From Aquanectria penicillioides (lineage: Eukaryota; Ascomycota; Sordariomycetes; Hypocreales; Nectriaceae): DNA of 64,000 nt. The position numbers and the translations under genes are program-made. Location: positions 1-64,000 of the forward strand of contig PYIU01000011.1 of the NCBI GenBank assembly GCA_003415625.1, given 5' to 3'. Numbering within the stretch: the first letter of the stretch is position 1; each line of letters opens with the position of its first letter. This document shows positions 15,101-26,497 of the stretch, one piece after another. Below the pieces are notes generated by a model. That model was given only the letters and a program-made list of their open reading frames with translations, was not told the DNA's origin and ran no database searches.

Positions 15101-15860
15101 TAGCTTATTGCTTATATTTAGCTATTTTTTAGCTATTATTTAATTAAGGAGCTTTTTAGCATTATTTATTAAGCTATAGAGTGTATTTCTAAAGGCTTGT
15201 ATAGCAATGCCCTTATTGCAATAAAAAAGCTCTTTACTATTTTCTAACTATTAGATTATTAGCTGCCCCTTTATTTTCTTTTGCTAGCCCTTTCTATATA
15301 CTATTCAATTAATAATATTGCTAATAGCAATAATAGTCCTAATATATATCTATTTTATATAGTCCTCTTAAAATGCAAGTACAGCCTTAGCAAAGACCTT
15401 ATTTATATTCTATAGCTAATTTTTAAATGTAGCCTTAAGAAAGAATAGCTAGGCCTACTATAAGATAGTAGCAAGCATATTAATATATAGATGTAGCTCT
15501 ATAAAGCTAAGCGGCTACTACTAAATACTTAATGCTATATAGAAATAGAGCAGTAAGCTAGCATATATTCTACTGCCTAGCTACTACTTAATAAAGGCTA
15601 CAATAAATAGGAATACAGCCCTATTAAGCATAGCATTTTATAAGTTAGCAATAGCATTAGTTATAATGCCCTCCTCCTTTTTCTCCTTCTCCTTCTTATT
15701 ATTCTCTTTTTTTTCTTTCTTTACTCTCTCTTCCTTATTACTATCTTTTTCTTTATTTTTATCCTTATCCTTATCCTTATCCTTATCCTTATCCTTATTT
15801 TTATCCTTATCCTTATCCTTATCCTTATCCTTATCTTTATTCTTATCTTTATCTTTAATA
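12110..15860 (-). pseudogene. Second telomere-linked RecQ-type helicase relic (TLH2)
   Basis: Minus strand, several frames separated by indels. The N-terminal part runs from about 15,860 to 14,430: a Lys-Asp repeat encoded by the hexamer array at 15,761-15,856, then KELFYCNKGIAIQAFRNTL, AGQLFAINLKNNWL, and near 14,846-14,880 VYIQSSQLKQGL, which fits the G-Q-P-A-R-G-x-E-L block of fungal TLH proteins. The helicase core shares one frame: motif I region at 13,767-13,790 (SILLIVAKKSILF), TTIIIVLFIALIKDL, motif II at 13,485-13,496 as NKCY-type for DECH, and motif VI near 12,900 as QQIGRGAQRLGE. A Cys-containing C-terminal part reaches about 12,110 (EVVDRCLIYYMQ). It belongs to a different subgroup from TLH1 (GRG-x-x-x-x-GE against ELGRAG). 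Again it points toward the telomere, and RIP stops and lost acidic residues make it dead. Confidence 0.88.
15761..15856. repeat. (ATCCTT)n hexanucleotide microsatellite
   Basis: About 16 near-perfect ATCCTT units. On the minus strand they are in the same frame as the N-terminal part of TLH2 (915 bp, 305 codons, between reference codons at 15,761 and 14,846), so they would encode alternating Lys-Asp. On the plus strand the array gives a spurious Leu-Ser open frame of 66 codons. Confidence 0.92.
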
Positions 15861-17600
15861 AACTAATTGCATTTAGTACTAATACTATTACTATAGTACT
15901 AGCTATAGCAATAACTACTATTAAAGCTACTATTATAACTACTTTAGAACTTAATATCCCTATTGCTAAGCTTATATACTATATCTACTAATAGGCTCCA
16001 CTACTTATCGGTAAATGCAATTGCTAACTAATTTAATGCCTATTTTTGCCTAAATTAATAAGTGCGCTAATAGAAGCTAAGATAGCAATGCCTAATAGAG
16101 CAATATTAAATTATAGACTTCTTTTTAGCCTTCTTTTTAAATAGCATTCTATTTAGATTTATACTAAAGATACTTACTAGCTATTACTTAGTCTGCTTTA
16201 GCACTATATTTAGCTATTAGCTGCAGCATTCTATCTTATAGTTAAAGCTCTATTTTAGCTATAGTAATAGCCTCTCTTTTTAGCTTGCCTTATTAAGGCC
16301 ATTTTTAGCACTGCTAGCTCCTACTATTATTAACTACTGCTATTGCTACTACTTAACTTCTTTAGCCCTTATTTACTATACTGCTTTAAATATTTTAATT
16401 TTATTATAGCTTTTAAAATAGTGCATTTATTTTAGGTCCTTAACCTATACATTATTGTAATTAATGCCCTCTTTAAGATCCCTATCCTAAAGCTAAGCCT
16501 TATTCTCTTTATTAAATCTAGCCTTATAGGCAGTAACTATTTTATTTAAGGCACTTAACCTTCTATCTGCCCCTACTGCCTTTACTTTATTGTAATAATA
16601 ATGCTAGCTTTAGCTGCTACTAGCTTTTTTAATAATAATAATCTAATAGTAAGTATATTAGCCTACTATTTAAGTCTATATTAATATATTAACCTATCTA
16701 TACCCCTTACAATCCTTTCTATACTTTATTGCCTCTTTTTAGTACTGCCTTATTATATTTTTGGTAATAGTAAGAAACCAATATACTAAATAACTATAGG
16801 CCTTATATATTTTAAGTAGCTAAATAGGCTCACTTTTATTAGCTAAAATTACTACTTGCAATTAATTGCCTAACTCTATATCTTTATAGTAATCTTGGAT
16901 GGCCTATAGCATTAAGCCCTTTAGCTAATACTTGCATTAAAAATATTGCTTAATAGTAGTACTTAATTAAATAGCCGCTTTATATAGCAGGTAGATAAGT
17001 ATTTAATGCTCCTCCTTAAGCTAAATGTAGTCTTTTATATAGCTCTTTATATTTCCCTATCCTTAATAGCAATTGTATTTATATTAGTAAAGGAAGAAAA
17101 AAAGAAAGGTTGTAAGTAGAGAGGTAAAGAGATAAAGGTAGAGATAAAGGTAAAGAGGTAAAGATAGAGATAGAAATAGGGATTAAAAATAAAGAAAAGA
17201 AGGAAAGAAAGGAAGAAAGAAAGAAAAAAAGAAAGAAAGAAAAAAAAAGAGAGAATAGCCCCCTTTATTGTAGATGCCTATTATTACTATATATTATTAT
17301 ATATTATAGTAATAGTTAATATTAAGTAGAATAAGCAGTTAGCCCTTACTTAAGGGTTAAGAAAAAAGAAAAGAAAGAAAGAATTCTATAGAAATATATA
17401 AGCTAAAGTTATAGCATTTCGCTTAAGGTTTAGGCTAAAAATTCTACTAAAATTCCCTTAAGATAGCGCCCAGATTGAAGGTTAGAAAAGGCTTTTTAAT
17501 AGGCTCTTTAATAAGCTCTTTTATAGTTTCTCTATACTTCTTTTACTACTACTTTACTGCTCTAATAAAATAAATTAATAGTTAATAAGTTAAGAATATT
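15861..17600. other. AT-rich stretch with purine microsatellite
   Basis: No readable gene. A purine-rich run at 17,090-17,250 (gaaagaaagaaaaaaagaaa) is the only clear structure. The sequence after it leads into the left edge of repeat A. Confidence 0.55.
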
Positions 17601-17619
17601 ATTGCAAACTATAAACTTA

Positions 17620-20600
17620 ATGCTATACTGCACTATTAGGCCTATTCCACTTAAGTTATCTTTATGCTAAAAAGCTACTGCCTTACTATCCTTACCTTAA
17701 GTCTCTTGCTAACTTAGCCTAATTTATTAATAATACTAAACCTAGCGGTAGGTAGGGCATAAAGGTCCTATATCCTTATAGCTATATTATAGGCTGCTAG
17801 AGATCCTACCCTATAATACTAGCCCACTTAACTTTTAATATTATTATACTTGCCCCTATTTATTAACCTAACCTTAAGCTAGCTTTTAGCTTATATTAAT
17901 CTACTTTTCTTTAATTTAAGCAAAATATTACTATACTTTAAATTTATTTTATACTAGAAATATTATTTAGGTTAAAGTCTATACTTACTGCTGCTATTAT
18001 CCTATTAGAATAGAGCTTTAGTGCAAGGCACTAAGAGCTAGGCTAATTAATAGCTATATTTCATTCTAATAAACCTTAAATAAATATAAGATTAATAGAT
18101 ATATTACCTTATAATACTAAAGGTCTTATTAAACAGTTCCCTTTTTAGCTAATACTATAGGCAAGATACCAATTAATAATAAATATAAATAGCTATATAA
18201 ATTGCTACCCTTAATTTAGCTGGGTCTAGCTATATATTTAGCTGTAAACCTTCTGGCTTAATAAGTTACTTAAGAGCTAGATAATATAGTATAGGCCTAT
18301 AAAGTAATAGTAATATTTAGCTAAAATAAATAGTATAATATAAGGGCCCTTAAAGCTAGTAAAGCCAATATTATAGTTATATAGTTCCTACTTATTAAAC
18401 CTTAATGCTAGTAGGTATTGCACTAAAGAGGTTAAGTTTATATTTATAATAGTACTAGCCGGATAAGAAATAATATTAAACCTTACTTCCTTTTAAAATT
18501 CTAAGCTTTTTATATTAAGTTTATTAAGGATTATAATCTAAAAGGTAATATAAATATATATTAGCTTAGCCTCTATAGCATTAATATAGCCTAGCCTTTA
18601 TAACTATAGAGTTTAATTAATATATAGCAATTAGAAGCTAGGCTAATTGGCTGGCGCCTTTTGCTTATTAATATAGATTTAAGTTAAGGATTAAAGGCTG
18701 TAAAAAGTATTATATAATAGGCCAATTAAGTTATATAGGTTTTAAAATAGCAGTATACTAAAAAGATAGCTACATTCCCACTCTTTAGACTAGAGGCAAA
18801 TAGGCAGCGCAAATACTTAAAAGTTAAAAGGTATACTAGCGCTTACTAAAGCTATATATTAAGTAATAGCAGCCTAATAAAGTTAGGCCCTTTAGCTAGC
18901 TGCTAGAGTATTATAAATAATTAAATAGCCTCTAACTTAATCCTAAATTACTAAAACTTAATAGCGCTTAGTAAAGTTAATAAAGTTAGCAAAAAAGCAA
19001 TAGTTCTATATATATGCCTTCTATTATTCTATTGATTTAAACCCTATACTTAAGTTGCATAAGATTAGCTCTATTTTAGGCAGAAAGCGGCCGTCTTAAT
19101 TAGGCTGCTCTAGACTAGCTGCATTTTTATAGACTTAAGTATAGCAGGCAATAATAAAGGGTTAAATCTAAACTAAAATTTAGCTCTTAAGCCTATAGAA
19201 CAGTATAATAAGCAAAAGCATTAGGCTAATGCTATTAGCCCACTTCTTTTAAGTCTTTTAGGTAAGGCACTTTAAGAATAAGTTCTAAAGGTTAGTGTAA
19301 TATTTGCCTTAAGTGCAACTATTAACCTTAGCTCTATTAGTAAAGGGCTTATATAAAGCTATAGGAGAATCCTCTATTTTATGCTTAACTATATTCTTTG
19401 CATTATTAACTTATAGATAGAGTTCTATACTACCCTTAATATTATGCCAATCTATATACTACTGCTACTATTAAAGCTAATTAATAAAGACCTTAAATAC
19501 TAGCTCTTCCTTTTTAGTTATTTTATTAAAGTAAATAAAATAGCTACTGCTTTCTTCTTAATTAATAAAGGCTTAAAGTAAAGGCAAAGATTGTAAGATA
19601 TTAATAAAAAGGTAGGGATTGTTTTAGTAAGGAGCTAAGGTTAAGTTAGGTAAAGTCTAAAATATTATATTTAAGGTTCTAAAGCTGATTTAATTTAAAG
19701 GCATATTAGAATTAATAGAAAATAGAGCATAAATAAGGTAATTGCAAAATAAAATATAATAATAGTATAAAGCCAAGCATTAGATAATTTAAGGCAGAAT
19801 GGAGGCAAAAATAGAAAGGTTGGCTTAAAATAGAGCTAAGCCATTAAATAACTTAAGATAAAATAAAGGTAAGAATAAATAAATTAAATAAGCAAGATTA
19901 AGGACTTAAAATAGAATAGAGGTAAAAATAAATAAATTAAATAAGCAAAACTAAAGACTTAAGATAGAATAGCGCTTAAAATAAATAAGTTAAATAAGCA
20001 AGACTAAGGACTTAAGATAGAATAGAGATAAAAATAAATAAATTAAATAAGTAAAACTAAAGACTTAAAATAGAACAGCGCTTAAAATAGAATAGCACTT
20101 AAAATAGAACAGCACTTAAGATAGAACAGCACTTAAGATAGAATAGCACTTAAGATAGAATAGCACTTAAAATAGAACAGCACTTAAAATAGAACAGCAC
20201 TTAAAATAGAAACAAATCAAAAGAGTAAGATAAAGGACTTAAAATAGAACAGCGCCTAAAATAAAAGAAAGTAAAGCAATTAAAATAAAGAAGAAAAGAA
20301 GAATGCAACTCTAAAACTCACTAAAGAATTTAAATGCTTAAACTTAAGGCAATTTTAAGTAGCAGCTAATAAGTGTAAGTTAAGATATTGCTAGAATAAC
20401 TATTTTAGTTATTTAGCTGCAATTATAGTTATAGGCAATAAAGTAATAAAGTTATTACTAATAGATTTTAGTATAAATTAAGCAATTAATATAAAACTAA
20501 AATAAAAGGGCAAGTTTTAAAACTTAAAGATAATATTGCTAAAACAATAAATTATTAGCTTTTAAGGTAATTAAGCAAATTTAATATTTATTAGTAATTT

Positions 20601-20940
20601 TTAAGTAATTAGGGCATACTAAACTAAAACTTATTATATAGCAATAGCTAAAGAAATAAAGTAGTTATAGAGTGTAATCTAGATTAAAAGTAAGGATATT
20701 AAAACTAAGTATTATTAGCATTAAATAGTAGAATAAAAAGGCTTATATTTGCTGAATTAAACTATACCTAAAAGGAAGGTTAAGGGAGACAAAAAGAATA
20801 AAGTTTAAAGTAGCCAAACTTAAATAGCTACTTAGCTAAATTAGGACTGCTATTAATAAGCAAGAAACAATTAATTAAATATATAGCAGGAAGATTTGCC
20901 TATAGTATAATAGTTAGCATTAGTCTTAAGCAAAAGAGAA
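17620..20940 (+). pseudogene. Unidentified long coding relic in copy A (left half)
   Basis: I do not recognise this protein. On the plus strand one frame reads through RIP-type stops from about 17,626 to 19,640 (for example KIATFPLFRLEANRQRKYL, NLALKPIEQYNKQKH, FALSATINLSSISKGL). The same frame is met again at 20,320-20,800 (EFKCLNLRQF, NKCKLRYC). Copy B keeps equivalent words in the same frame (NLRQFQFLANKHKARYH, NLSSISKGFIQGYRGIL), which supports coding descent. The two parts are joined by a tandem-repeat region. The leucine-rich, low-complexity look leaves the coding strand open; a minus-strand reading is not excluded. Function unknown. Confidence 0.5.
19870..20213. repeat. 54-bp and 17-bp tandem arrays in copy A
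   Basis: Four units of about 52-54 bp (containing aggacttaaaatagaatag) are followed by eight exact 17-bp units of agcacttaaaatagaac starting at 20,077, 20,094, 20,111 and so on to about 20,212. The 17-bp expansion is absent from copy B, which has a 55-bp version instead. The 54-bp spacing allows an 18-residue repeat on the plus strand, but 17 and 55 break frame. Confidence 0.88.
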
Positions 20941-21882
20941 TAGTAAAATTAATATAATTAAAGGCACCTAAAGGAATAGGAAGAAAGGCCTTATATTAGC
21001 GTAATATTGGCTTAAGCTAAATAGGAAAAAAGTAATACTATTACTGCTATTATTATATTAGCAATAATAGAATTTAAGATAAAGAGTTAAAAATAGAAAT
21101 AAAATATAGTAAAAGCACTATAAAAAAAAAGATAGAATTCATAATAATACTAGCAGTAATAGATCTTTAAGTAAAGTTAAGCTTAAATATAAAAAGAGAA
21201 ATAATATAAAGAAGGCAAAGGGATTAAGGCAGAAGGCAGCAGTAGGTAAAGAAATAGAAAGAACTTGCCCTAGCACTAATTTAATACTTACTGCACTTTT
21301 TTTCTACCTTAGAAATATATAATTAAGAATTGTTTTAAATGCATTTCTCTATATTTAGGATTCTTCTAATTGCCTAGCAGCTATATTAGGCTAGGCAGCT
21401 TATTACTAATAGATTAAAAAGCTTATTACTAACTTAATGCTATATCTATATATACAATAATTGCTTAATGCATTAGAAAATAAATAGTAAATATAGCAAT
21501 AATAGCAATATTACTAAAATGCCTTTTAGTAAAGGCTAAGTAAGAGCTGCATTTATTCCTAAAGCCTTTTATTCTTTTTTATACCCTTTACCTATCTATC
21601 TCTCTATTATCTCCTTAAGGTTTACTGCATTCTATTTTATATTTTCTAGCCTTTTGCCTAGCTTACAATTGTTTTAATTGACTCTATTTTGCAAATTAGC
21701 TATATACTATTACTAAAAGACCTTCTCTATATATTTATATCTCTTTTATTTTGCTAGAATTATATCTTACTAATTGCCTTTATATAAAATCTAAAAACAG
21801 ACTGCTATTTTCTCCCTTTTGCCTAGCAGCCAATTCTTTATTATTATTTGCCTAGCTACTTTAAGCTTGCCTCTTGACTATA

Positions 21883-22035
21883 GCTGTCCCTATCAATCCT
21901 AAGCGTTATATAAGGGCCAATCCTACTTGCCGCTAATAGCTATCTCTTTCAATCCTAAACATCATACAAGCTCCAACCTCCCCTATTGCCAATAGTTATC
22001 CCTTTCGATCCTAAATATTATATAAAGCAGGCCTA
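21883..22035. repeat. Three 56-bp tandem units specific to copy A
   Basis: Two complete 56-bp units and a partial third start at 21,883, 21,939 and 21,995. They share the words tcaatcctaa or tcgatcctaa. They keep more C and CpA (for example cctaaacatcatacaagc) than the surroundings. Copy B has no match at the equivalent place; it has a GCAA/GTAG-rich run there. Confidence 0.8.
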
Positions 22036-22099
22036 AGCAAGCTTCTCTTTTAATTCTCTAGCTAAAATTAAGTAAAGTAATTATTCTTATCCCTCTTTT

Positions 22100-24660
22100 A
22101 AATATATTTTAATAGAATCAGGCAGTTTAGCATTATAGCCTAGCCAATTAAAGCTAATATCTATAAACTTCTTTAAGATCTATTGCCCTAATAGGCATAA
22201 AGGCCTATTACTTAATATAATATCCTTACTAAAGTTAATTGCACTATTAAAAAGAAATAAAACTTTAGCAGTATTCTGCCTAGCCTTTATACTTCTGCCT
22301 AAAATAACCTTTCTAGCCATAAGGATTGCTTTAAAGACTTTATTAAGTATTTTAATATTTAAATTTACAGCAATGCAGCTTTAAACTATATAGGCTTGCC
22401 TCTTTATATAAAGGTATCCTTAAAGCCTAAAATGCTTCTATTAAATAGGGCAGCTAAGTTCTAGCTTAAGAAAGAGAGATTAAATAAGATATAGGTAAAA
22501 TACATTAAGCTATATATTTAGTTAATATATAGCTGCCCTTATCCTATATATATATTAGTGCATATAGTATATCCTAAGGGTGACTTTATTAACCTCTTTA
22601 CTATTTAATGCTAATATATAGCAGCACTCTTTATAGCTATATATAGCTGTATTAACTTAATTATATGCCCTTATTGTATTAGCAAGTTTATATTAACTAT
22701 TACTGCCATTAAGGCATATATACTAAAGCCATTTTACTATTATATCTTTCTGCCTAGCATTATATTTAGGTCTTATACAAACTGCTTATAGGATTGTTTT
22801 AATAGATACTTTTAGACCTTCCTTAAAGCAGCGAACTCTATTATCGCTAAGCATATACTAGCTATTGCTAAGCCCCTTAATTGGCAGTCTTGCCCTTATA
22901 TAATAAATAACATTTAAGATATTATTAAAAAATAGCAGCCAAAAAGGAGGTCTTAAATTAAAGAATATAATAGTATATATATTACTTACTTTACTATATG
23001 CCTAAATGCACTTACTACTTGCTTTATTTTATAATAGCTAAATTCTATCCTACTGCATTATAATTATTATATAATAAGTATATTTAGTAGCTTTTTAATA
23101 GAATAGAATTAAGAACAATAGCCAGTCCTTAGCATTTTCTTTAATAATAAGTATAGCAACTCCTAAACTCCTTTAGCAATAGTATCTATAAGGCATAGGA
23201 ATATTCTAGCGGTCTACTATATTGTATATCTTCTATCTTAAGACAAGATTATAAATCTCTAGCTAAAGGGTTTTAATTTAACTCTATTTAATCTTAACCC
23301 TTTTGACTTTAAAACGCCTAGTATTATGCCTTTTAACCTTATACCTTTTAAACTTAAGAGACCTTATTTTTATTCTTAATCCTGCTTTATTAAAGCATAA
23401 AGAGATTTTAGGCGCCTATTATATTATATATCTTCTATCTTAAAATAAAAATATAAATTGCTAGCTTAAGCCTTTTAGTCTTATACCTTTAGATCTTAAG
23501 TCTTCCAACCTTATAGCTTCCTTAACCCTACTCTATTAGAGTATAGTATGACTTTAGCGGCCTATTATGCTATATATCTTCTATTTTAAGACAAGATTAT
23601 AAATCTCTACCCTAAACCTTTCAACTTTATACTATTTAACCTCCCTCCTTTTAACTTTATGCCTCTTTCTCTCTTTTGCCCTTTAGTTTTCCTACTGCTA
23701 CTATTACTATAGATAGCCTAACCATTAAGAAATGTATCTAATAGCTAGTCCTTAAGCTTTAGCTCTAAATTATTAAAAGAGCTATTAAGGCGCCTGCCAT
23801 TATTAGCAATAGACTTATTAATAACCTTAACAACCCCTTTATATTTAAATTTATACACTACCTATTAATTATCCCTTTTAACCTTTAACCTACTGTTATA
23901 TAAGTTCGTTCTTAGGCCCTTAGCTAAAACTTCTATAATGCCTATAACCTTAAGCAATTTAATAATTAAGTTAAGCTTTAATTTGGCCCTAATATTAATA
24001 CTCTAGCTGTCTTTAACCTTTAGATTCTATACTATATTATTACTAGCACTTAATTACTTAAGCTAGTATTAACTTACTTTATATAATGCATTCTTACTAT
24101 TAAGTTTGAATTTAACCTTAACCCTATAGAGGGCGCTAGCTATAGCCTGCATTATAACCCTTACTACTATTATTAATTCTTCTATTTGCTGCTAGCCTTA
24201 CTGCTTAACCTTAACTCTTTGCCCCTATTAAAACTTACTACCTTTATCTTTAAAGGAGATATTACTTAAGTCCTTTTAATTCTTTAGCCTAATAGCACTT
24301 TTTAGTAGCAATAGTATAATAGCAATAGGGAATTTCTCTATAAGCTAATAGGCAATAATAGCAGTGTTTTATAAGTATAGTTTTATAATATCTAGTATAA
24401 GTGTTTTTGCAATATTAACTAAATTAATATTCTATTTTAGGTAAATATAATAGCTAAGACTAAAGGCATAACAGTTAATATAATAATGCACTTTATAATT
24501 GCCTGCATTAATGCAAAAGCTGCTACTGCTTTAGTAGCACACTTAAGCACTAGCAATTAGATCCAGCTAACTAATAGCCGCTATAGCAAGCAACTATAGA
24601 TAAGACTTATTTATATAATTTAGTACTGTCTTTAAGAGGGCATTAGGGCTGCTATAATTA
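22100..24660 (-). pseudogene. Unidentified coding relic in copy A (right half)
   Basis: Minus strand, running convergently to the left-half relic. The N-terminal part at 24,660-23,650 contains LKVKDSQSINIRAKLKLNL and KVIGIIEVLAKGLR. It is matched by copies B (minus), C (minus, 39.3-40.4 kb) and D (plus, 36.4-37.4 kb). The C-terminal part has an almost stop-free stretch at 22,362-22,130 (NKVFKAILMARKVILG, NTAKVLFLFNSAINF), also readable in B. A middle block holds NSKEVNKVTLRI. The conserved frame across four copies in both orientations makes the strand assignment firm. I know no family for it. Confidence 0.65.
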
Positions 24661-24855
24661 CAACTATATGCAAAGGTTTAAGATATATAGAGGATATATA
24701 CCTATATAATACCTAAAAGGAATAGCTAAAAGGTTATGCTAGTAGTAGTTAAGTTATAGTTAAAGAATATAGAAGGTTAGCTCTTAATTGCTATATTTAA
24801 GCCCTTATAATAGTAGTTATAGACCCTAATGCTAATAGAGTTAGCAGTCTTTGCT

Positions 24856-25404
24856 TAGCCTAAAGGAACTTATATATACTTTAGTTTATATATATTCTAG
24901 CCTGCCTATTAATATAAGTATAAATTTAAGTATAAATAAGGCAAAAGGTATTTATATAAATATATATAGAATAAAGTGTATATATATATTTTTATTCTTG
25001 CTTATATATATATATATATAGGCTATATCTTTATATACTATACGCTCTTTACTGCTTTTTTATTTAGATATTTAGGTTTATTTTTGCTAATTAATTACTA
25101 TTTATTAGTATTAATACTTAATACCTTAGCAAGAGCTATATATAAAGCTAAGTTTTCTAATAGCTGCTCTTTTTTCTTTTGCCTATTAATAACACTCCTT
25201 TAATATAAATTCCTACACTCTTTACTATTAAAACTATTATTACTAATATAATAAAGATCTCTTAAAATAGAGCCTTATTATAGTCAGCCTTATAATCGAC
25301 CTTACTATTGCCCTTTTTATTAACTTTATAGGGTTTATCCCTTTTTTAGCCCCTATTAACCTTATAATTAACCTTAGCTACTAGAAGTCACTTAGTGCTA
25401 TAGG
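24856..25404. other. AT-rich spacer
   Basis: This contains a (TA)n run near 25,005-25,021 and a short spurious plus-strand open frame (24,976-25,203) made of Tyr/Ile/Leu from A/T repeats. No motif. Confidence 0.6.
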
Positions 25405-26497
25405 GTGCAATAGTAAACTAGCAGTTTCTTTAGTTTGCCCCCTAAGCTATAGGTAGATATTATAAAGAATGCCCTTCCTAACCAGTCTTTTATTTTTGCC
25501 TTAATAGATAGGCCTATTATTCCTTTTAATAACTAGCTAAACAATATAATAGATAGGGCTAAAGTAGTCTATAATATCTTTAAGAATCTATATTAAGGAC
25601 TATTAGGCAGCATTACTAGTACTAATAAACTTTATATCCTTAAGGTTATAAGCAAAATCTTTTATAAGTTTATTAAGTTAGTATATAGTAATATTTATAT
25701 ATAAAATATAGCCTACTATATACTAAAAGCCTATTAAAATAATTAGTTTATTTTTATTAATATACTAAACTGCTATTAGTAGGTTCTAAAGTATAAATTA
25801 TACTATATTCCTTATATACAATAGATTTTTATTATTCTTATAGATAGGTTTATTAGCTGCTTTAATAATTATAACCCTTTTAACCTATAAGGTATAGTTA
25901 ATTATATTCTCCTCTTTAAAGATAAGTATAAAGGCTATTAGTAGGAACCTATTACCTAAACTGCATATAATTTCTTTAAACCCAATAGATATATCCCCTT
26001 ATGGCTTTTACAACTAAAAACACTTATAAATGCTATCTTTTAAGTTAGGGCTAGGCTTAAGTAGCTTAGGGTTATATATATATATACTAACTATAAAAAT
26101 AAAAATGAGAACTTTAATAAGGTGCCTATATAGCTGCCGGCTAAGTAAAGGAGATAAGCAGTAGAGAATAGAAGATTTAAATATAGCTTAAAGGCACTTT
26201 ACTATATCCTAATAGAAGAGCTACTTATTTTTTTCTATAACCCCATTTCTTAACCACACCCCCTAATAGAATAGGTCTAGTTAAGGCTAAAGCTTAACAA
26301 TTCCAATAAAGAGGATTAGGCTATTAATAGGTATGGCTAGGTTAAGAAAGAGGCTATAAAGATATACAAGCTAATAGCCCGGCCCATTTAGGCATACTAT
26401 TATACTATATTAAGTAATAATATTGGACTATATATTACTTTTATACTACCTTACTGTTATCTCCTTTATTAAGCTAGGCAGGTCTAGCAATATTTAG
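25405..26497 (+). pseudogene. Single-copy relic with F-box-like N-terminus
   Basis: One plus-strand frame holds for about 364 codons with relatively few stops, and the few there are fit CAA, CAG, CGA or TGG origins. The start region reads FFSLPPKLQVDIIKNALP, which resembles an F-box (L-P-x-E-L...I), followed by FIFALIDRPIIPFNNQL, SKIFYKFIKLVYSNIY, YIPYIQQIFIILIDRF, FNLQGIVNYILLFKDKY, KKEAIKIYKLIARPI and YYYTILSNN. Frame checks at 25,405, 25,642 and 26,221 agree. I see no second copy in the window, which could explain its lighter mutation. The F-box call rests on a short motif; otherwise it is a hypothetical fungal protein. Start and end approximate. Confidence 0.6.

Larger units (their letters stand above)
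17605..24855. repeat. Large duplicated element, copy A
   Basis: About 7.25 kb that aligns in the same orientation and order with 28,205-35,875 (copy B). Landmarks: actgcactattaggcctatt at 17,627 and 28,231; the tandem-repeat cores near 20 kb and 30.7 kb; aataatgca at 24,482 and 35,471. The offset grows from 10,604 to 10,989 bp, so indels have accumulated. Copies differ chiefly by transitions. I cannot see terminal repeats or target-site duplications. Could be a large transposon or a segmental subtelomeric duplication. Confidence 0.9.

Noticed and set aside
15666..15866. 66-codon plus-strand open frame with a Leu-Ser repeat
   Set aside because: Produced by the (ATCCTT)n microsatellite on the strand opposite to TLH2.
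17605..24855. Starship-type element with a tyrosine-recombinase captain, or a pogo-like DNA transposon
   Set aside because: No Arg-His-Arg-Tyr or DDE signature could be read in either relic; no termini seen.
24976..25203. 75-codon plus-strand open frame
   Set aside because: Mostly TA-repeat translation (Tyr-Ile); no homologous frame in the matching part of copy B, no motif.
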